Source: a virus. Taken from it: DNA of 46,508 nt. This document shows, in pieces, positions 13,366 through 20,602 of this stretch. The notes below the pieces were generated by a model that worked only from the letters and a program-made list of their open reading frames with translations, ran no database searches and had not been told where the DNA came from. The position numbers and the translations under genes were made by a program. Numbering within the stretch: the stretch's first letter is position 1; each line of letters opens with the position of its first letter. Location of the stretch: positions 1 to 46,508 of IMG/VR virus record IMGVR_UViG_3300032315_000791; one strand, given 5' to 3'.

Positions 13366-14152
13366 TGCAGAGTATCTACCAGAGAGTATTAAAAGCTACT
13401 ATGAATATGTAGATGAGATAGTACTGGGGCTAGACAAAGATAGGATTAGCTGGAGTAATAACAGCTTTTCGTTTGATGAAGCGAAGTTATGGAAAGAATT
13501 ACGAGAGATAGACTATGACAATAAAATATGCATTATTGAAGATAACTTTCACAGAAGCCGTGTACCTATTGAGAATGACACACACGAAAGAAATTTTTTA
13601 AAAGCTAAATGCGAACACGATTGGGTATTTAGTTTTGATGCAGATGAAGTATTAGTAAACGCTCGGGAGTTCTTTATAGATTTTTGTCCTACAGTACAAG
13701 ATTATAAAGATGTAGAGTTAATGTTTACCTGGTATCTAATGTACAAGGAATTTGAAGATGGATATCTGTTAATTGCTGAAGATAACAGACAACGTGCATT
13801 CAAGAAAGATATACAAGGATTTACTGCCGACAGAGATGTGCATACCTTTACTTACTGCAGATGGACTAACAGCCAAAAGAAGATACTAAGCCCTCTAGCA
13901 ATAAAACATTTTAGCTTTTGCAGAACACAACAACAGTTAGACAAAAAAATAAATAACTTCGGACACTCAATAGAAAGCAAACAAGACCCGTTTTATGATG
14001 TACAAAGACAGGTTACTAAGGACAACTATCACACTATGACTAATTTTAAAACTCACGGTTCTGGTGCACAATGGCCCACTCTTAAGTTTGTAGCTAAAAC
14101 TGAAATAGATAACTATCTAAAACAAGAATCGAGATACATATATGAAAATTGA
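13319..14152 (+). CDS. GT-A (GT2-like) glycosyltransferase
   Basis: Protein of 277 aa. N-terminal segment VISLISYDAEYLPESIKSYY is like the start of GT2 enzymes (xSYNxxxxLxxxIxSxL). The pattern HDWVFSFDADEVL around residues 99-111 is the D-x-D motif of this class, preceded by NFLKAKCEHD (the E/N-x-A-x-x-x... stretch). RQRAFKKDIQGFTADRDVH and FSFCRT follow at the place of the acceptor/His motifs. Ribosome site GGGGATAGG precedes ATG 13319. Overlaps the GT4 gene by 11 bases. Substrate unknown. Confidence 0.75.
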   Translation: MKHIRKKSVISLISYDAEYLPESIKSYYEYVDEIVLGLDKDRISWSNNSFSFDEAKLWKELREIDYDNKICIIEDNFHRSRVPIENDTHERNFLKAKCEHDWVFSFDADEVLVNAREFFIDFCPTVQDYKDVELMFTWYLMYKEFEDGYLLIAEDNRQRAFKKDIQGFTADRDVHTFTYCRWTNSQKKILSPLAIKHFSFCRTQQQLDKKINNFGHSIESKQDPFYDVQRQVTKDNYHTMTNFKTHGSGAQWPTLKFVAKTEIDNYLKQESRYIYEN

Positions 14153-15245
14153 AATATTAGGTAAGTTTTACGACAATCAATCTCTGTCTATAATAAACAG
14201 AAATATAGCTCTTAATCTATCACAAAAGTATGACGTGGCTATAGTACCTCTAGATAGGCCAGATCCTTCATTTAAAGTAGATTCTAATTATGTAATCGAG
14301 CTGCTGTCTTTGGAGAAAAACATAACACCAGATGTACAAGTAAGACACTCTTATCCCCCAATATGGAACTGGCCTGAGAATGAACATACTAAAGTGGCGT
14401 ATATACAGCCGTGGGAATACTCCTCTATGCCTAGCGAATGGCAATACAAGTTTGATACGTTTGCGGATGCTGTTATTGTTCCTAGCAAATGGAATGCTTC
14501 AGTATATAGATCTGCAGGTATAGATCCTTCTAAGATACATGTTGTTCAGAACGGATATGATGAGCTAGTATTTTACAAGGATAAGAATAAAAACAAAGAT
14601 ACTGTGAGATTTCTATATGTAGGATGTGCACAATTTAGAAAAGGTATAGACGTTCTATTACGAGTTTGGTCTCAAGTAACTAAAAAGCATGAAAACATAG
14701 AGCTAGTAGTAAAAGATACTCCTCAGGTTTACGGACAGAGTAACTTATTACAAGATATAGTATCACTTCAATACAAAACTGGGTGTGCTAAAATAACTTA
14801 TATTGATAGTACTCTTAACGAACTAGAAGTAGCTGATTTATATAGATCTTGTGATATAGTAGTTCATCCATACAGAGGAGAAGGGTTTGGTATGCACGTA
14901 CAAGAAGCTATGGCGTGTGGGTGCATACCTATAGTAACTGGTGGCGGACCTACTGATGAATTTGTAGAAGACTATAGAATAAAAAGCAGCACACGAGTTG
15001 TTAACCCTTATGAAATATTCGCCTTAAAGCAAAGCGATAGCATGAGTAATATGGGACAACACCGTTGGGTTTTAGAACCTGATGTTCAAGACCTAGCTAA
15101 TCTAATAAGGAAAGCCATAGTAGAGTACAAGAGTAAAACTGTAAATACTGCAAGGCTTACTACTTGGACAGAAGCAGTCAATAAATATGAAGAAGTGCTT
15201 ACAAAGATTAATTCTATTGAAGGTACTAGGAGAGCGAGACGATGA
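14142..15245 (+). CDS. GT4-family glycosyltransferase (GT-B fold)
   Basis: Protein of 367 aa. GT-B fold: acceptor-side N-terminal domain (about 1-150), VIVPSKWNASVYRSAGI and HVVQNGYDELVF at the domain hinge, VRFLYVGCAQFRKGIDVLL at the start of the donor domain, IVVHPYRGEGFGMHVQEAMA near residue 245, where the E-x-G-x-x-x-x-E motif binds the nucleotide sugar, and GCIPIVTGGGPTDEFV. A retaining transferase. Last gene of the sugar-modification operon; its TGA is immediately followed by the GTG start of the PC4-like gene. Substrate unknown. Confidence 0.88.
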   Translation: MKIEILGKFYDNQSLSIINRNIALNLSQKYDVAIVPLDRPDPSFKVDSNYVIELLSLEKNITPDVQVRHSYPPIWNWPENEHTKVAYIQPWEYSSMPSEWQYKFDTFADAVIVPSKWNASVYRSAGIDPSKIHVVQNGYDELVFYKDKNKNKDTVRFLYVGCAQFRKGIDVLLRVWSQVTKKHENIELVVKDTPQVYGQSNLLQDIVSLQYKTGCAKITYIDSTLNELEVADLYRSCDIVVHPYRGEGFGMHVQEAMACGCIPIVTGGGPTDEFVEDYRIKSSTRVVNPYEIFALKQSDSMSNMGQHRWVLEPDVQDLANLIRKAIVEYKSKTVNTARLTTWTEAVNKYEEVLTKINSIEGTRRARR

Positions 15246-15560
15246 GTGTCAGAATATGACTTTGGATTTGTATCTCCACCACAAAATGGAAAAGGTATAA
15301 AAGTAACAGTAAATCAATTTAGAAACCAATGGTATGTTCATCTAAGAGAGTACATGGAAGATCAAGATGAAGGCACATGGTTTCCAACTAAAAAAGGTAT
15401 TGCTATTAAAGCCGAATATGTAGATATACTAGCATATATATTTACCGATGCAGGAAGGCTACTAACTCAACTGTATTACGATGAGATAGCGGGGATAGTA
15501 ACTGAGAAGCAATTAGACTTATTTGAGGATGTAAACGATGAACGTAAGAGTTTGGGATAA
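15246..15560 (+). CDS. PC4/p15-like ssDNA-binding protein (tentative)
   Basis: Protein of 104 aa. Starts GTG directly after the preceding TGA; no in-frame ATG is near. Residues about 18-60 read KVTVNQFRNQWYVHLREYME, DEGTWFPTKKGIAIKAEYVD, ILAYIF. This is the PC4 fold pattern: beta strands with a (V/I)-x-(I/L)-R-x-(Y/F)-x-(D/E) stretch, a (K)PTKKG(I/V)xL segment and a helix. PC4-like proteins bind single-stranded DNA and act as transcription coactivators or at replication. A C-terminal tail of 35 residues is acidic. The gene begins a block of DNA-binding genes. Confidence 0.6.
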   Translation: MSEYDFGFVSPPQNGKGIKVTVNQFRNQWYVHLREYMEDQDEGTWFPTKKGIAIKAEYVDILAYIFTDAGRLLTQLYYDEIAGIVTEKQLDLFEDVNDERKSLG

Positions 15561-15864
15561 AGAAGAAGAGGAAGAACTAGTAAAGCTCTACTGCAATGAT
15601 GGTATGGAAGTGCTAGATATTGCAGAGTATTTTGGAAAAAATAATAGAAGTATAATTAGTAAACTAGTACAGCTTAAGGTATATAAAAAGCCTGAAGTAG
15701 ACAAGAGTGGTAAACGCAGCGTAAAGAGCATGATAATAGATCTAGAACACATGCTGGACATAACACTGGACGGAGTAAACTTGTCAAAAAAATCTAATCT
15801 GGAAATACTGGTAGACGCGGTAAAACTTCGTTTTGAGCAAAGCACTCTGCAGAATAAAAATTAA
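15538..15864 (+). CDS. HTH protein (Myb-like single domain), 108 aa
   Basis: Ribosome site GAGGAT lies before ATG 15538. Residues about 4-50: VWDKEEEEELVKLYCNDGME, VLDIAEYFGKNNRSIISKLV, QLKVYKKP. The layout W-(S/D)-x-EEExxLxxLYxxGxxxxDIAxxxGKxxxSIxxKLxxLKVY is a helix-turn-helix domain of Myb/SANT type common in phages. The C-terminal half has the helical IIDLEHMLDITL and a KSNLEILVDAVKLR segment, perhaps for dimerisation. Very similar domains occur in 16064-16750. Role: DNA binding, site unknown. Overlaps the PC4-like gene by 23 bases. Confidence 0.7.
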   Translation: MNVRVWDKEEEEELVKLYCNDGMEVLDIAEYFGKNNRSIISKLVQLKVYKKPEVDKSGKRSVKSMIIDLEHMLDITLDGVNLSKKSNLEILVDAVKLRFEQSTLQNKN

Positions 15865-15963
15865 ACTTGCTGGCTGCTCAGTTTGATCGTATATTAGATC
15901 ATCAAGACAGAAAACAAGAAAAAACTGAAAAAGCAATAAACAAAAATTAAATCAAATTTTTTC

Positions 15964-15992
15964 TTGCTAAGTTGATCTTGTTTTGATAGATT
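15964..15992 (+). promoter_or_regulatory. Promoter for the four-HTH protein (tentative)
   Basis: TTGCTA (15964-15969), 17-bp spacer ending TGA, TAGATT (15987-15992): an extended -10 with a moderate -35, 72 bases before ATG 16064. Supports separate expression of that gene. Confidence 0.45.
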
Positions 15993-15999
15993 AAATGAA

Positions 16000-16020
16000 G
16001 TTGTTGAGAGACAACTCAAC
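16000..16020 (+). promoter_or_regulatory. Two overlapping small hairpins in the 16064 leader
   Basis: GTTGT / ACAAC (16000-16004 with 16011-16015) and GTTGAG / CTCAAC (16003-16008 with 16015-16020) share bases and cannot form together. They lie in the leader transcribed from the promoter at 15964. A regulatory switch or operator is possible; chance is also possible. The rest of the 199-base gap (15865-16063) shows nothing else clear. Confidence 0.3.
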
Positions 16021-16063
16021 AGTAATAAAACTGAACCTAACAATATATAGAGGATTATAAAAA

Positions 16064-16750
16064 ATGGCAAAATTTGAATACACAGAAGAAATGGTAGCAC
16101 GTATGGAAACAGCTTGCGCTAATGGCGTAACTGAGGAAATTATCGAACAGCTTTGCGCTGAGTTCGAGTTCCCACGTCGCTCAGTCACTGCTAAGCTACG
16201 CAAGCAGGGCTTTGACGTTCCACACAAGCCAAAAGCTGCTCCAACTTTCACTGAATCTGAGACCGAAGAACTACGCGAGTTCCTAGAAGCAAACGACGGC
16301 ACGCACACTGCTGAAGAAATCGCCGAAGCAATTGCTGACGGTAAGTTCACCGCTCGCCAAATCAATGGCAAGGCTCTTAGCCTAGAACTAACCGGCGCTA
16401 TCAAGCCAGCAGAAAAGAAAACTGCTCCACGTACCTACTCTGCAGAAGAAGAAGCCCGCATTTCCGAGCTAGTGGAAGGGGGTGCTTTCATTGAGGATAT
16501 CGCTGCAGAACTAGATAAAACTGTTCAACAAATCCGTGGAAAACTACTTTCCATGAAAATGACAGCCCCACAGCGCGACAAGAAAACTGCTAAAACTGAC
16601 GCGTATGAAGGCATCGAAGAAATGGCTGCAAACAGCACTGTTGCTGAATTGGCTGCTCACTTCGACAAGAGCGAGCGCGGTGTTAAGACTGTTCTTTCTC
16701 GTCGTAAACTTTCTGCAAAAGACTACACACCAAAGTCCGTTGCTGAGTAA
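16064..16750 (+). CDS. Four-repeat HTH DNA-binding protein
   Basis: Protein of 228 aa with four helical units of about 45-50 residues: residues 4-52 (FEYTEEMVARMETACANGV, RRSVTAKLRKQGFDVP), about 60-115 (FTESETEELREFLEANDGTH, ARQINGKALSLELTG), about 122-165 (YSAEEEARISELVEGGAF, QQIRGKLLSMKM) and about 175-225 (GIEEMAANSTVAELAAHFDK, GVKTVLSRRKLSA). Units share (Y/F)(T/S)xEEExxxxELVxxGxxxxDIAxxLxKxxxxIxxKLxxxK, also seen in the protein at 15538. Base composition is far more GC-rich than the neighbours (two 60-base lines counted by eye: 45% and 53%), suggesting codon optimisation for high expression. Own promoter and strong terminator. Probably an abundant DNA-binding or genome-organising protein; function unproven. 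Confidence 0.7.
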   Translation: MAKFEYTEEMVARMETACANGVTEEIIEQLCAEFEFPRRSVTAKLRKQGFDVPHKPKAAPTFTESETEELREFLEANDGTHTAEEIAEAIADGKFTARQINGKALSLELTGAIKPAEKKTAPRTYSAEEEARISELVEGGAFIEDIAAELDKTVQQIRGKLLSMKMTAPQRDKKTAKTDAYEGIEEMAANSTVAELAAHFDKSERGVKTVLSRRKLSAKDYTPKSVAE

Positions 16751-16764
16751 TTAAAGTTATGTAG

Positions 16765-16797
16765 GGAGGCAACTAGTTAGTTGCCTCCTTATTTTTT
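16765..16797 (+). terminator. Strong terminator after the four-HTH gene
   Basis: Perfect 10-bp stem GGAGGCAACT / AGTTGCCTCC (16765-16774 with 16779-16788), AGTT loop, then TTATTTTTT. Located 15 bases after the stop at 16750. Confidence 0.92.
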
Positions 16798-16807
16798 GAG
16801 AGAGCAT

Positions 16808-17125
16808 TTGAACACAGATAGTTATTTCTATCTACATGAACTAGAAGATGAAGTTTTAAACGAAATCTTACAACTACCATTTGAAGAGCTAGATAGTTAT
16901 ATCTATGCTCTTATTTGTCGTTTCTACTCTAATATTCCAAAAGGCAGTGATAGGTATGTTAAGATGTCAAATGCTTATAAGTCTAGTTTCATACTAGAAA
17001 AGCTATATAGAAGTAATCCTATGTTGCACGAAAACTATACTGCAATCTACACTAAAACAGGTCTCATACGAGAGATAGTAAATGACTTATATGCAATAGG
17101 AACAGAAAAGGTTGCAATACATTAA
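16808..17125 (+). CDS. Hypothetical protein, 105 aa
   Basis: Not recognised. Start TTG 16808 is preferred (GAGAGAG just upstream); earlier TTG codons lie in the terminator stem or tail. Reads (M)NTDSYFYLHELEDEVLNEIL and is helical and acidic in the first half, with LPFEELDSYIYALICRFYSN, then GSDRYVKMSNAYKSSFILEK, and a C-terminal helix. The start is uncertain: no ATG occurs before about residue 51. The gene lies alone between two terminators. Confidence 0.5.
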   Translation: MNTDSYFYLHELEDEVLNEILQLPFEELDSYIYALICRFYSNIPKGSDRYVKMSNAYKSSFILEKLYRSNPMLHENYTAIYTKTGLIREIVNDLYAIGTEKVAIH

Positions 17126-17135
17126 AAAATTTATC

Positions 17136-17164
17136 TTGCCAGGTGCTAGTTTTTATGCTAACAT
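17136..17164 (+). promoter_or_regulatory. Promoter for 17199-17972 and helicase
   Basis: TTGCCA (17136-17141), 17-bp spacer ending in TGC, TAACAT (17159-17164): extended -10. Predicted start near 17171, inside the terminator hairpin 17166-17192. Confidence 0.55.
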
Positions 17165-17165
17165 T

Positions 17166-17198
17166 AACCCATCATTAACATTTTGATGGGTTTTATTT
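17166..17198 (+). terminator. Terminator hairpin overlapping a promoter start
   Basis: Stem AACCCATC / GATGGGTT (17166-17173 with 17185-17192), 11-base loop, TTATTT tail ending directly at ATG 17199. It stops transcripts of 16808-17125; transcripts from the promoter at 17136 would start inside its left arm and escape it. Confidence 0.75.
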
Positions 17199-17972
17199 AT
17201 GGCAAAAGCAGTTACTACTAAAGAAAAAGAAGAGATTCCAGAAGCTAAAATCAGGCAAGTTATCTGGATGATTAAGTCTGGTAAAACCAAGAAGGCTTGT
17301 TGCGAGCACCTAGGTATCGCATATAACACTACTAGACTTACTAAGATTATTGAGGATTTTAGGGCAAAAGAACAACGCGTCAAAGACCTCAAAGAAAAAG
17401 CTAAGACCATGGAGATCACTCCAGCCATCCGTAAACAAATAGCAACTAGCTATATAAACGGAGAAGCCCAGAGTGCTATTGCGACTAGATATTACATATC
17501 GCCGCAAAAAGTAAAAAGCATTCTTATGGAAATGAATGTGCCTATTAGGGCACGGGCTAAGAATGCCGCAGCTAAAACAGAACATATCGTACAAGATCTA
17601 GATGTAAAGTTCAGTGTGAACGATAGGGTTTTTTACGGCCCTGAAAATGCGTTTGCTATTATTACTGAAGTCTACGACGAAGAATATGCAGAACAATTAC
17701 GTCAGGGAAGGCAGCGATGGGTAGAGCTGTTTCCTTGGACAGAAAAAAGTAAACACCCAGAACCAGTTTTAGATATTCATTACCAAATCTATTGGGAGCT
17801 TGAGGACGGCTCTCAATGGAAGTTAGAATCTTTAAAAAACCATATCAAACGAGTGGAAGATATTATTGCTGAAACTGGCAGAGAAACGTATGGCGTATGG
17901 GTTGATACAGACTACGCCTTTAAGAAAACATTCGTCCCAAGATCAGATTTATTCCCGGTGGTACATAAATAA
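17199..17972 (+). CDS. Two-HTH DNA-binding protein
   Basis: Protein of 257 aa. Two helix-turn-helix-like units: about residues 15-50 (RQVIWMIKSGKTKKACCEHL, GIAYNTTRLTKIIEDF) and about 75-115 (RKQIATSYINGEAQSAIATR, YYISPQKVKSILMEMNVP). The C-terminal 120 residues are a separate beta-rich domain (VNDRVFYGPENAFAIITEVY, HYQIYWELEDGSQWKLESLK) with many aromatics, not recognised. It has its own promoter, ends 2 bases before the helicase gene, and may bind an origin or regulate the replication operon; that is inference. Confidence 0.65.
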   Translation: MAKAVTTKEKEEIPEAKIRQVIWMIKSGKTKKACCEHLGIAYNTTRLTKIIEDFRAKEQRVKDLKEKAKTMEITPAIRKQIATSYINGEAQSAIATRYYISPQKVKSILMEMNVPIRARAKNAAAKTEHIVQDLDVKFSVNDRVFYGPENAFAIITEVYDEEYAEQLRQGRQRWVELFPWTEKSKHPEPVLDIHYQIYWELEDGSQWKLESLKNHIKRVEDIIAETGRETYGVWVDTDYAFKKTFVPRSDLFPVVHK

Positions 17973-17974
17973 TA

Positions 17975-19354
17975 ATGGCAATTGATATTCAAAAATCATC
18001 AATCAGGAGACTCTTAGATACTCAAAGTACTGACTTCTACAATAAGTTAGTAAACAAATTCTTTACTGATACAAACTTAATTCTGTTTAAGAAGATTCAA
18101 AAGTTCTACGAACAGCACATGCGTATCCCAACTACGCAAGAGTTTTATGAACTACAGAAAAGCGGACATACTAGAGAGTATCTAGAATCCCAAATCCTTA
18201 CAGAAACAGCAAAGGCACAAGAGCTTTCTAGTGAGTTCCTGGCTGAGCAGCTACAAGACTACTATATTAGAGAAGAGACAATAACCTGGCTAGATAATTT
18301 TATTGGTCAGCTAGAATCACTTGAGCGTACTGAAATTATTGATAAGATTCAGACGCACATACTAGACTTGCATAAGTATATGCCAGACGGTGAAGAACTA
18401 TTTGACGTAGCTAAAATAGATCTTACACAAGACGGGGAACGTTTTGTTACTTTTACTAGCGGTCTTTCTGCTGAGTATGACGCTGTTAACGGAGGTTTTG
18501 GCCTTCAAGAACTTATCATGTTTGGTGGCCGTAGAGGTTCTGGTAAATCAATTATCACACTCAATGCTGCTAAGCATCAGTTCTTAAACAACAATAACTC
18601 AGTTGCATTTTTCTCTATTGAAATGCGCTTTGTAGAAGTATATTATCGACTTATGAGTATGCTCAGCGGAGTTCCGTTTATGAGGTTCTTTAAAAATGAG
18701 CTGACTCAAGCTGATAAACTAGTAATAGCTAAGACAAAGATTGATACGTTCTATGAGAAATGCGATGAAGGTGTAGCTTTGTATGACAAACTTATCAAGG
18801 ACGGAAACGTAAAAGACTTTGACTTTGCTTTAAAGAGCGGAAGAGTGCCTTTTAAAGCTAAGCGTTTTCACATCATCGACGATGTTAACCTGTCAATTCC
18901 TAAAATTGACCACTATCTTAACATGCTAACAAAGAAATACGATGTTCGTGCTACAGTAGTAGATTATCTAAACATTATCAAAGTTGAAGATAGGATGGAT
19001 TGGAAAAGCCAGATTGGGTTAGCTGATAGTTTAAAAGTGTTAAGCCGTAAATACGATCAGATGGTTATTAGCCCCTATCAGATTGATGCTACTGGTGAAG
19101 CACGATTTGCTAAAGGTGTTCTAGACTCAGCAGATAGAAGCTTTAGGTTTACTCCAGCAGACCTAAATGAGGATCCAAATATTCTACCGTTTGAAATTAC
19201 TAAGATTCGTAACGGTAAAAGCATGAAATTTGATGTGCACATAGATTGGGAATGCCTAAGAGTTATACCAGAAAAAAGCACTGAGGTAATTGGCGGTAAG
19301 ATTTTAAACAAGTATGGAAACGACACTAAAGAAAGTGTAGGCGATTTAGGATGA
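17975..19354 (+). CDS. DnaB-like replicative helicase
   Basis: Protein of 459 aa. N-terminal helical domain (about 1-150) with FEEQHMRIPTTQEFYEL-type segment (DQE-rich), then the RecA-like core: Walker A GGRRGSGKSIITLNAAK near residues 183-195, SVAFFSIEMRFVEVYYRLMS (motif H1a with Glu and Met), HIIDDVNLSIP, Walker B TVVDYLNIIK, and QIDATGEARF (H3/H4 region). A 5'-3' hexameric helicase at the fork. Followed by a 4-base ATGA overlap with the heptose-kinase-like gene. Belongs with the primase and PolA downstream. Confidence 0.88.
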   Translation: MAIDIQKSSIRRLLDTQSTDFYNKLVNKFFTDTNLILFKKIQKFYEQHMRIPTTQEFYELQKSGHTREYLESQILTETAKAQELSSEFLAEQLQDYYIREETITWLDNFIGQLESLERTEIIDKIQTHILDLHKYMPDGEELFDVAKIDLTQDGERFVTFTSGLSAEYDAVNGGFGLQELIMFGGRRGSGKSIITLNAAKHQFLNNNNSVAFFSIEMRFVEVYYRLMSMLSGVPFMRFFKNELTQADKLVIAKTKIDTFYEKCDEGVALYDKLIKDGNVKDFDFALKSGRVPFKAKRFHIIDDVNLSIPKIDHYLNMLTKKYDVRATVVDYLNIIKVEDRMDWKSQIGLADSLKVLSRKYDQMVISPYQIDATGEARFAKGVLDSADRSFRFTPADLNEDPNILPFEITKIRNGKSMKFDVHIDWECLRVIPEKSTEVIGGKILNKYGNDTKESVGDLG

Positions 19355-20241
19355 TAGCAGTAATTGGCGATATAATGTTAGATGAATACATTTACGGTAG
19401 CTCAACGAGACAATCTCCTGAGTGTGCTACTGCACCTGTAGTAGTCATAAACTCTCCAATCAGAACACTTGGAGGAGCAGGCAACACAGCACTTAACATA
19501 TTACATTTAGGCGGAGAAGTAAAGCTATATTGTGCCGTAAACCACGAAAGCTCATTGTTTGACAAATTAAAGACGTCTGAAGTATCTTACTTCTGTACTA
19601 ACAATACGGCCCCTGACGTAGTGAAGACTCGCATATACAGCAATGGAATGTACATAGCGAGGTTAGACATAGACTCTGCTATTAAACATTATGAAGCTAG
19701 ACTAGTAGCGAGTATGATAGATGAAAATCCTAACATAGTTATAATAAGTGATTATGGCAAAGGAACTATTAAAAAACCGCAGGAAATTATTACTAAGGCT
19801 AAAGAAATAGGTGCTACAGTATTAGTAGACTCAAAGAGTAATCTATCGGATTTTAAAGGTGCTACAGTACTAAAACCTAATTTAAAAGAATTTTATGAGT
19901 GGATAGGGATGGACCTACCAAATGACGTGTATGACGCAGTTAACAAGCTACACATAGGGCTACTAGAAGATGCTATTAAGCAGTTACAAGTAGATAACTT
20001 AATAATTACTCTTGGTGAGTTGGGTTGCATACATGCCTCCACTAATTCAATTAATATGTATCCAGCACTACCAATACAGGCAATAGATGTAACTGGCGCT
20101 GGAGACACTTTTATAGCGGGACTGGCAGTGGCGCTATCAGAAGGAAAAGATATAAAAAGATCTATACAATTTGCTAATAGAGCAGCATCTATAGCAGTAA
20201 CCAAGAAAGGCACGCAATATGTCGAACGTAACGAGGTTTAG
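19351..20241 (+). CDS. HldE/RfaE-like sugar kinase (PfkB family)
   Basis: Protein of 296 aa. PfkB/ribokinase fold. N-terminus IAVIGDIMLDEYIYGSSTRQ matches the kinase domain of HldE (VMVVGDVMLDRYWYG-x-x-R-x-SPEAPVPV), followed by SPECATAPVVVIN and the first PfkB signature LGGAGNTALNILHLGG. Second signature at the C-terminus: DVTGAGDTFIAGLAVAL, with the catalytic Asp, and the anion hole GAGD. HldE kinase phosphorylates heptose 7-phosphate at O-1. The gene sits inside the replication operon between helicase and cupin (23-base overlap with the cupin gene). Sugar specificity is inferred from similarity; other sugar 1-kinases are possible. Confidence 0.82.
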   Translation: MIAVIGDIMLDEYIYGSSTRQSPECATAPVVVINSPIRTLGGAGNTALNILHLGGEVKLYCAVNHESSLFDKLKTSEVSYFCTNNTAPDVVKTRIYSNGMYIARLDIDSAIKHYEARLVASMIDENPNIVIISDYGKGTIKKPQEIITKAKEIGATVLVDSKSNLSDFKGATVLKPNLKEFYEWIGMDLPNDVYDAVNKLHIGLLEDAIKQLQVDNLIITLGELGCIHASTNSINMYPALPIQAIDVTGAGDTFIAGLAVALSEGKDIKRSIQFANRAASIAVTKKGTQYVERNEV

Positions 20242-20602
20242 TGGGTTTGTTAAGAAAGGCTGGGGATATGAGTATATATTTGCCACAAATGATTTGTATT
20301 GTGGCAAGCTTTTACACTTTTATAAAAAAGGTAATAAGTTCTCTATGCACTTCCACGCTCAGAAAGATGAGAGCTGGTATGTAACCAACGGTAGTTTTAT
20401 ACTAAGACTGTTGGATCACAGGGACGCAACTGTAAAAGAATGTGTACTAAATAAAGGCGATAGTATTAGAATCTATCCTCTTACAATGCACCAAGTAGAG
20501 GCACTAGAAGATGATAGTGAGTTGTTTGAAGTAAGCACTGCCGACTCTGATGAAGATAATTATAGAGTAAGACCCGGAGATAATCAAGTTGCACGAGATT
20601 GA
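20219..20602 (+). CDS. Cupin sugar-isomerase-like protein
   Basis: Protein of 127 aa, a single cupin beta-barrel. KGWGYEYIFATNDLYCGKLL, then HFHAQKDESWYVTNGSFILR, whose two His and Glu form the metal site, GDSIRIYPLTMHQVEALED with the third His, and FEVSTADSDEDNYRVRPG. This WGYExW-x-NDLYCGKxL/HxHxxKDExxYV/GDxIxIxPxTxH layout is the small mannose-6-phosphate-isomerase-like group found next to heptose and other nucleotide-sugar genes. Likely isomerises a phosphosugar. It follows the sugar kinase by overlap and the primase starts inside its last 14 bases. Confidence 0.72.
   Translation: MSNVTRFSGFVKKGWGYEYIFATNDLYCGKLLHFYKKGNKFSMHFHAQKDESWYVTNGSFILRLLDHRDATVKECVLNKGDSIRIYPLTMHQVEALEDDSELFEVSTADSDEDNYRVRPGDNQVARD

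Noticed and set aside
15867-15950. A 27-codon frame from TTG 15867, helical and charged
   Set aside because: No ribosome site and non-ATG start; lies in an untranslated-looking leader.
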